Assembly (NCBI GenBank): GCA_026706505.1 | Contig: JAPOYQ010000500.1 | Coordinates: 1 to 9,465 of the forward strand | Direction: 5' to 3' | DNA length: 9,465 nucleotides | Source of the DNA: Gemmatimonadota bacterium | GTDB lineage: Bacteria; Latescibacterota; UBA2968; UBA8231 | Shown here: one piece after another, positions 5,690 to 9,465 of the stretch | Numbering within the stretch: position 1 is the stretch's first letter | Layout: the number at the start of each line of letters is the position of its first letter | Notes under the pieces: model-generated | What the model saw: the letters and a program-made list of their open reading frames with translations, nothing else | The model's database searches: none | Told to the model about the DNA's origin: nothing | Made by a program: the position numbers and the translations under genes

Positions 5690-7042
5690 TCAAAACCGCA
5701 ACGCAAACACCGTCCGCACCCCCGGTTCCGAGCGGGCGGAGATGGATCCTCGGTGGAGCCGCATGATCTGGCGGCACAGGCTCAGCCCAATGCCGGAGCC
5801 GTCCGGCTTGGTTGTGAAAAAGGGGATGAAGACCTTGCCGAGCGCTTCTTCGACGATGCCCGGCCCATTGTCCGCGACCTCGACGACGACCTTGTCGTGC
5901 GCCAGATGAGCGGTCAAGTCAACGCGAGCCCCAGCGCGACCGGCCGTGGCTTCGCGGGCATTGCGCAGTAGGTTGATGAGGATTTGCTCGACTTGCTCGG
6001 GGTCGGCGGTCAATTCGAGGCTGGGCGGATTGACCTCGGTGTGCAACTCGACCGCGGACTCGGCGAATTGGGGCCGCATTAGCTGCTCTACCCGGGCGAA
6101 TAGACCAGCCACCGGGACGATCTCAAAGGAGGGGGCTGGTACGCGGGTAAGGTCGCGGTAGGCTTCGACAAAGTGCAGCAGGCCCTCGCTGCGGCGCTGG
6201 ATGGTGCTCACCGCGGTGCGGATGTCTTCGGTGCTCTCGGCGTCGAGGGCGTCGTCTTTTAGCATGCCGTCCGCAGTGGCGGCCAGCGAAGCAATGGGGG
6301 TGATGGAATTCATGATCTCGTGGGTGAGCACGCGGATTAGGTTTTGCCAAGCCTCCATTTCCTTTTCGTCGAGGTCGGGGCCAATGTCGTGGAGGGCCAC
6401 TAGGGTGTGCTTGTGGTCGCCTATCTGGAACACCGATGCGTGCAGGGCGAGTCGGACCTCTTCCAAACTCACTAAGTCTCGGCCTTGGGGACCGAGGTTT
6501 TGCAGGGTGGTGGTTAAGATGGGATTGACGCGGTCGAGATCGGCGATGTGGCCCAAGCGGGGCACCCCCAACAGGCGCTTGGCTGCGTTGTTGATCAGCG
6601 ACACCTCGCCAGCGTTGTCGAAGACGATCAAGCCGACGCCAATGTGCTGCACCACGGTTTGCAAGTAGCGCGCCTGTTCTTCCTTTTCGGCTCGCGCTTG
6701 GCGAAAGGCGTCGAGGACTTCGTTGAACGCGGTCTTGAGTTCGTCGAAAGAGGAGCCGAGGTCACCGGTGACAAAGGTCTGCGAGAAATCGGCGTAGCGG
6801 ATGGCGTTCAAAAAGCGCGCTAGATCGCGGTTGGCGCGCTCGACGTAGTGGACGAGGGCGTAGAGTTGGTAGAGTAGGACGAGGCCGATGACGATGGGGA
6901 CGGCCAGATGATAGGTTCCTTTGGCTATTGTGTAGAACAGCAGCCACAAGGTGGCACCGAGGAAGACGACGCGCAGTACGATTCGCGTGCGGAAGGCGCG
7001 GGCTCCTTGCGCCAAGCGATGCAGAACGCCCTTAAAGGCCAT
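5690..7042 (-). CDS. Membrane sensor histidine kinase, NtrY-like
   Basis: This 450-residue two-component kinase is partner to the regulator encoded just upstream. Two membrane helices at about residues 22-39 and 45-65 are separated by only a few residues, so there is no periplasmic sensor domain. A linker (66-120) leads into a cytoplasmic PAS-like domain (125-220, GVGLIVFDNAGEVSLINNAA). The phosphoacceptor His is H241 in LTHEIMNSITPI. The ATPase domain has the N box (ILINLLRNAREA, 354-365), G1 DNGPGI (391-396), F box FIPFFTTK (405-412) and G2 GSGIGL (415-420). All key motifs are present. ATG 7042 has GGAG four bases upstream and overlaps the regulator's end by 11 bases, so the two are translationally coupled. 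It most likely senses a signal at or inside the inner membrane and controls the divergent export genes. Confidence 0.93.
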   Translation of the reverse strand: MAFKGVLHRLAQGARAFRTRIVLRVVFLGATLWLLFYTIAKGTYHLAVPIVIGLVLLYQLYALVHYVERANRDLARFLNAIRYADFSQTFVTGDLGSSFDELKTAFNEVLDAFRQARAEKEEQARYLQTVVQHIGVGLIVFDNAGEVSLINNAAKRLLGVPRLGHIADLDRVNPILTTTLQNLGPQGRDLVSLEEVRLALHASVFQIGDHKHTLVALHDIGPDLDEKEMEAWQNLIRVLTHEIMNSITPIASLAATADGMLKDDALDAESTEDIRTAVSTIQRRSEGLLHFVEAYRDLTRVPAPSFEIVPVAGLFARVEQLMRPQFAESAVELHTEVNPPSLELTADPEQVEQILINLLRNAREATAGRAGARVDLTAHLAHDKVVVEVADNGPGIVEEALGKVFIPFFTTKPDGSGIGLSLCRQIMRLHRGSISARSEPGVRTVFALRF

Positions 7043-8408
7043 ATTTCTCCATGCGGCGATAGAGGGCCGTGCGGGTCAAGCCGAGTTCGCGCGCGGTTTG
7101 GCTGACGTTGCCTTGGTGCTTGCGCAGCACCCGGGCGATGACTTCGCGCTCGACGTCTTCGAGGTTGTAGCTGTCAAAGGCGACGGATTCTTCTGGCGAC
7201 GATGCCGCGGTCAAGGGGAAATCGTCTGCGGCTAGTCGGTTCCCTTCGCTCATAATGACGGCGCGCTCCACTGCGTGCTGCAATTCCCGCACATTGCCCG
7301 GCCAAGCGTACGCGCGCAGGTGGGCGAGCGCCTCGGCGGTCAGGCCGGTCAATGCCTTGCGGTACTTGGTCCGGTATAGGTCGAGGAAATGGCGGGCCAA
7401 CAGCGCGATGTCTTCGGGGCGTTCGCGCAGGGGGGGCAGGGGGATTTCCACGGTGTTGATGCGGTAGAGCAGGTCCTGGCGGAAGGTGCCGGCTGTGGCC
7501 ATTTCGTGGATGGGCTGGTTGGTGGCGCATATGAGGCGCACATCTACGGATACGGGCTGGTTGGCGCCGACGCGGACGACCTGCTGGTTTTGCAGGGCCG
7601 CGAGCAGCTTGACCTGCAAGGGCAGGGGTAGGTTGCCGATCTCGTCGAGGAACAGGGTGCCCCCAGAGGAGATTTCAAAGCGGCCAGCGCGGTCGCTGCG
7701 GGCGTCGGTGAAGGCGCCTTTGACGTGGCCGAAGAGTTCGCTCTCGAACAGGGTTTCGCTCAGGGAACCCATATCGACGGAGATGAAGACTTCGTCGGCG
7801 CGCGCCGAGCGGCGGTGAATCTCGCGCGCCACTAGTTCTTTGCCCGTGCCGTTCTCGCCGAGGATGAGGACGCTGGCGTCGGTGGCGGCCACCTTGGCCA
7901 TTGTTTGAAAGACTTCCTGTAAGACCGGAGCCTCGCCGATGAGGTCGCCAAAGGGCTGGTCGAGGTCTGCGGACAGCCGCTGTTGGCGCGAGCGGAGGTG
8001 GTCGGCTTCTTGGCGCGAGCGGTGCAATTCCACGGCCGCGGACACGGTGGCGAGCAGCTTTTCATTCTGCCAGGGTTTGAGCACAAAATCGACGGCTCCC
8101 TCCTTGACGGCGCGCACGGCCATCTCGACATCGCCGTACGCGGTGATCAGCAAGACGACGGCGGTCGGGTCCAGGTCGCCGATTTGCTGGAGCCAGTAGA
8201 AGCCCTCCCGGCCGCTGGTTGCCTCCTGCGTGAAGTTCATGTCGAGGAGGACGACGGCCGGCGACTCCTCTTTGAGGGCGCTGGGAATGGCCTGGGGATC
8301 GGTCTCGGTGCGGACTTGGTAGCCCTGCTGCTTGAGGAGCAAGCGGGCGGCGACGAGGACGTCTTGATTGTCGTCCACGACGAGAATGCGGGCGGCTTCA
8401 GCAGACAT
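7032..8408 (-). CDS. NtrC-family sigma-54-dependent response regulator
   Basis: This 458-residue regulator has three domains. The receiver domain (7-125) carries acidic pocket D12-D13, phosphoacceptor D56, T89 and K111. The AAA+ domain (about 152-375) carries Walker A GENGTGK (184-190), Walker B GTLFLDEI (250-257), FRQDLLYR with arginine-finger residues (309-316), and a GAFTDA loop (231-236) in place of the common GAFTGA. The Fis-type helix-turn-helix is at 420-458 (NVSQTARELGLTRTALYRRM). Phosphorylated proteins of this class bind upstream enhancers and use ATP to open sigma-54 promoters. The start at ATG 8408 is set by AAGGAG eight bases upstream (8417-8422). The longer GTG 8453 start would run into the repeats at 8431-8466. 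It is the first gene of a two-gene operon with the kinase, and divergent from the adaptor gene whose sigma-54 promoter it probably activates. Confidence 0.95.
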   Translation of the reverse strand: MSAEAARILVVDDNQDVLVAARLLLKQQGYQVRTETDPQAIPSALKEESPAVVLLDMNFTQEATSGREGFYWLQQIGDLDPTAVVLLITAYGDVEMAVRAVKEGAVDFVLKPWQNEKLLATVSAAVELHRSRQEADHLRSRQQRLSADLDQPFGDLIGEAPVLQEVFQTMAKVAATDASVLILGENGTGKELVAREIHRRSARADEVFISVDMGSLSETLFESELFGHVKGAFTDARSDRAGRFEISSGGTLFLDEIGNLPLPLQVKLLAALQNQQVVRVGANQPVSVDVRLICATNQPIHEMATAGTFRQDLLYRINTVEIPLPPLRERPEDIALLARHFLDLYRTKYRKALTGLTAEALAHLRAYAWPGNVRELQHAVERAVIMSEGNRLAADDFPLTAASSPEESVAFDSYNLEDVEREVIARVLRKHQGNVSQTARELGLTRTALYRRMEKYGL

Positions 8409-8416
8409 AAGATTTA

Positions 8417-8422
8417 CTCCTT
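8417..8422 (-). promoter_or_regulatory. Ribosome binding site fixing the response-regulator start
   Basis: On the minus strand AAGGAG stands eight bases before ATG 8408. This supports 8408 over the in-frame GTG at 8453, whose extra 15 residues would be encoded by the regulatory repeats. Confidence 0.75.
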
Positions 8423-8430
8423 GGTGTACG

Positions 8431-8466
8431 CCAGCGGACAGTAGGTGTATCACCAGCGGACAGTAG
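8431..8466. promoter_or_regulatory. Pair of 14-base direct repeats, likely enhancer sites for the response regulator
   Basis: CCAGCGGACAGTAG occurs at 8431-8444 and again, identically, at 8453-8466. The two start 22 bases apart, close to two helical turns. The second copy continues into CGCTGG, giving a dyad CCAGCG / CGCTGG (8453-8458 and 8467-8472). They lie about 60-100 bases ahead of the sigma-54 promoter, the usual place for enhancer sites of NtrC-type activators, and directly beside such a gene. The repeats are seen directly; binding by the neighbouring regulator is inferred. Confidence 0.7.
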
Positions 8467-8508
8467 CGCTGGGGCGGGCAAGGAGGCTATTTGACTCATC
8501 TTCTTTTT

Positions 8509-8521
8509 TATCAAGGGGTTA
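8509..8521 (+). promoter_or_regulatory. Candidate IHF binding site
   Basis: TATCAAGGGGTTA matches the IHF consensus WATCAANNNNTTR at every defined position and is preceded by a T-rich run (8501-8509). It lies between the paired repeats and the sigma-54 promoter, where IHF commonly bends DNA to bring the activator to the polymerase. It is close to the promoter, seven bases before its -24 element. Whether this organism has IHF is unknown. Confidence 0.5.
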
Positions 8522-8527
8522 GGAATA

Positions 8528-8543
8528 TGGCATGTATCTTGCT
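8528..8543 (+). promoter_or_regulatory. Sigma-54 (-24/-12) promoter of the adaptor gene
   Basis: TGGCAT, a 5-base spacer and TTGCT match the sigma-54 consensus TGGCAC-N5-TTGCW at all but one position. The invariant GG (8529-8530) and GC (8541-8542) have the required 10 bases between them. A transcript would start near 8554, giving a leader of about 33 bases before ATG 8587. The divergent gene encodes a sigma-54 activator, which makes this assignment strong. Confidence 0.85.
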
Positions 8544-8586
8544 ATTTCTGGAGAAAAGGCTTCGACAAGATAAGGTAGCAAATGCT

Positions 8587-9465
8587 ATGCCCGCAAATAT
8601 TCGACTTTTCTCTAAAAAAGACCCCACTCCCGAGCCGAGCCCCGGTAGCACCCGCCTCGGCGGCGGCGTTGGCATGGATCGCAAAATCGAAAAGCCTCGG
8701 TTCACGCCCAAGCGCATCGCCATAGGCGCGGCTGCTTTGCTGTTGGCAGGGCTATTCGGATACGCCCTGCTCGCGGACTTCGGGGTGCGCAAGCTGAATG
8801 TGGAGCGCGACCGGCTGACGATCTCGACGGTCGAGCTCGGCCCGTTTCAGGAGTACATCCCAGTGCGCGGCACGGTGCTGCCGCTGAATACTGTGTACCT
8901 CGACGCCCTGGAGCGCGGTCAAGTGGAGCAGGTGTTCGTCGAAGAGGGTGCCTCTGTGGCCGAGGGCGATCCACTGCTGCGCCTTGCCAACCCGGATTTG
9001 GAGCTGACCGTCCTGCAACAGGAAGCCGACCTCGAGCGCAGCCGGGAGGCGTTGCGCAATGGCCGACTGACTATGGAGCAGGAACTGCTGCGCTCGCGGA
9101 AATCACTGATGGAGATCGAGTACCAGCTAGCCATCAACAAGCGCAACTTCGAGCGCTATGAGAGCCTGTCGGCGGAAGATTTGACGGCCATCCTATCGCG
9201 GCAGGAATACGAGCGGCTGCGCGACGAGTACCAGTACAGCGTCCGCCGCATGGCCTTGACTCAGGAGACCCAGACCCAGGACTCGCTGCTGGCGGTGAGC
9301 AAGGTGGTGCAGCTCGTCTCGGCTGTGGAGCGCATGGAACGCAACTTGGAAATCGTCCGCGGTCGGCTCGACAACCTGACGGTGCGGGCTCCCGTAGCCG
9401 GACAGCTAACCATGCTGAAGGCGGAGGTCGGCGAGAGCAAGGGGACGGGTGTGCGCTTGGGCCAG
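8587..9465 (+). CDS. HlyD/MacA-like efflux periplasmic adaptor subunit (5' part; runs off window)
   Basis: The 293 codons seen encode a membrane-fusion protein that links an inner-membrane exporter to an outer-membrane channel. A short cytoplasmic segment precedes one membrane helix (about residues 44-62, IAIGAAALLLAGLFGYALL). Next comes the first half of the barrel-sandwich hybrid (VYLDALERGQVEQVFVEEGA), then a long Glu/Arg/Leu-rich coiled-coil hairpin (about 135-265). The second lipoyl-like half begins at LTVRAPVAGQLTMLKAEVGE. The frame is open to the window edge, so the C-terminus is missing. ATG 8587 lies just downstream of the predicted transcript start with AAGG 11 bases before it. ATG 8674 (MDRKIEK) is a serious alternative that would match the usual start of relatives but has no clear ribosome binding site. 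An ABC transporter (MacB-like) gene is expected next, but is not in view. Confidence 0.9.
   Translation, partial: MPANIRLFSKKDPTPEPSPGSTRLGGGVGMDRKIEKPRFTPKRIAIGAAALLLAGLFGYALLADFGVRKLNVERDRLTISTVELGPFQEYIPVRGTVLPLNTVYLDALERGQVEQVFVEEGASVAEGDPLLRLANPDLELTVLQQEADLERSREALRNGRLTMEQELLRSRKSLMEIEYQLAINKRNFERYESLSAEDLTAILSRQEYERLRDEYQYSVRRMALTQETQTQDSLLAVSKVVQLVSAVERMERNLEIVRGRLDNLTVRAPVAGQLTMLKAEVGESKGTGVRLGQ

Noticed and set aside
8409..8453. Longer GTG start for the response regulator
   Set aside because: The added 15 residues are encoded across the direct repeats; ATG 8408 has a good AAGGAG site at ideal spacing and the receiver domain begins right after it.
8491..8519. TTGACT as a sigma-70 -35 box upstream of the adaptor
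   Set aside because: No acceptable -10 box lies 16-18 bases downstream, and a much better sigma-54 promoter is present.
8527..8586. ATG 8527 (preceded by AAGGGG) as the adaptor start
   Set aside because: It lies on the -24 element of the sigma-54 promoter, upstream of the expected transcript start, so it would not be in the mRNA.

Overview
The window looks like chromosomal DNA from a Gram-negative bacterium. It carries a TonB-dependent outer-membrane receptor with a carboxypeptidase-regulatory-like N-terminal domain, the end of what may be a second outer-membrane protein, and a two-component system beside an inner-membrane-anchored efflux adaptor. The receptor architecture and the kinase / sigma-54 regulator / HlyD-type adaptor arrangement resemble the Bacteroidetes-related FCB superphylum, possibly an uncultured lineage. 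That placement is inference from protein style; no rRNA or marker gene is present.

Layout. (1) Positions 1-2843: the 3' end of a plus-strand gene (stop at 119-121) converges on a complete minus-strand TonB-dependent receptor (192-2843). A perfect GC-rich palindrome (148-176) lies between them. (2) Positions 2844-3102: intergenic, with a very AT-rich tract behind the receptor and a promoter/palindrome candidate ahead of the next gene. (3) Positions 3103-5605: a run of small plus-strand genes between minus-strand neighbours. In order these are a DUF433 antitoxin-like protein, a HigA-type antitoxin, a DNA methyltransferase broken by a frameshift near 4026, the catalytic half of a Bpu10I-family restriction endonuclease, and an XRE-type regulator. 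This looks like a decaying defence/addiction cassette: both antitoxins lack a toxin gene, the methyltransferase is split, and the nuclease lacks its N-terminal half. (4) Positions 5690-8408: a minus-strand operon of an NtrC-type response regulator followed, with an 11-base overlap, by a membrane histidine kinase. (5) Positions 8409-9465: a divergent regulatory region and the start of a HlyD/MacA-like periplasmic adaptor that runs off the window.

The best-resolved regulatory unit is the 8431-8587 region. Two identical 14-base repeats 22 bases apart, a perfect match to the IHF consensus and a near-consensus sigma-54 promoter lie in that order ahead of the adaptor gene, next to the gene for a sigma-54 activator. 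The natural reading is that the kinase phosphorylates the regulator, which binds the repeats and turns on the export system. The nuclease/methyltransferase cassette is the most unusual coding region.
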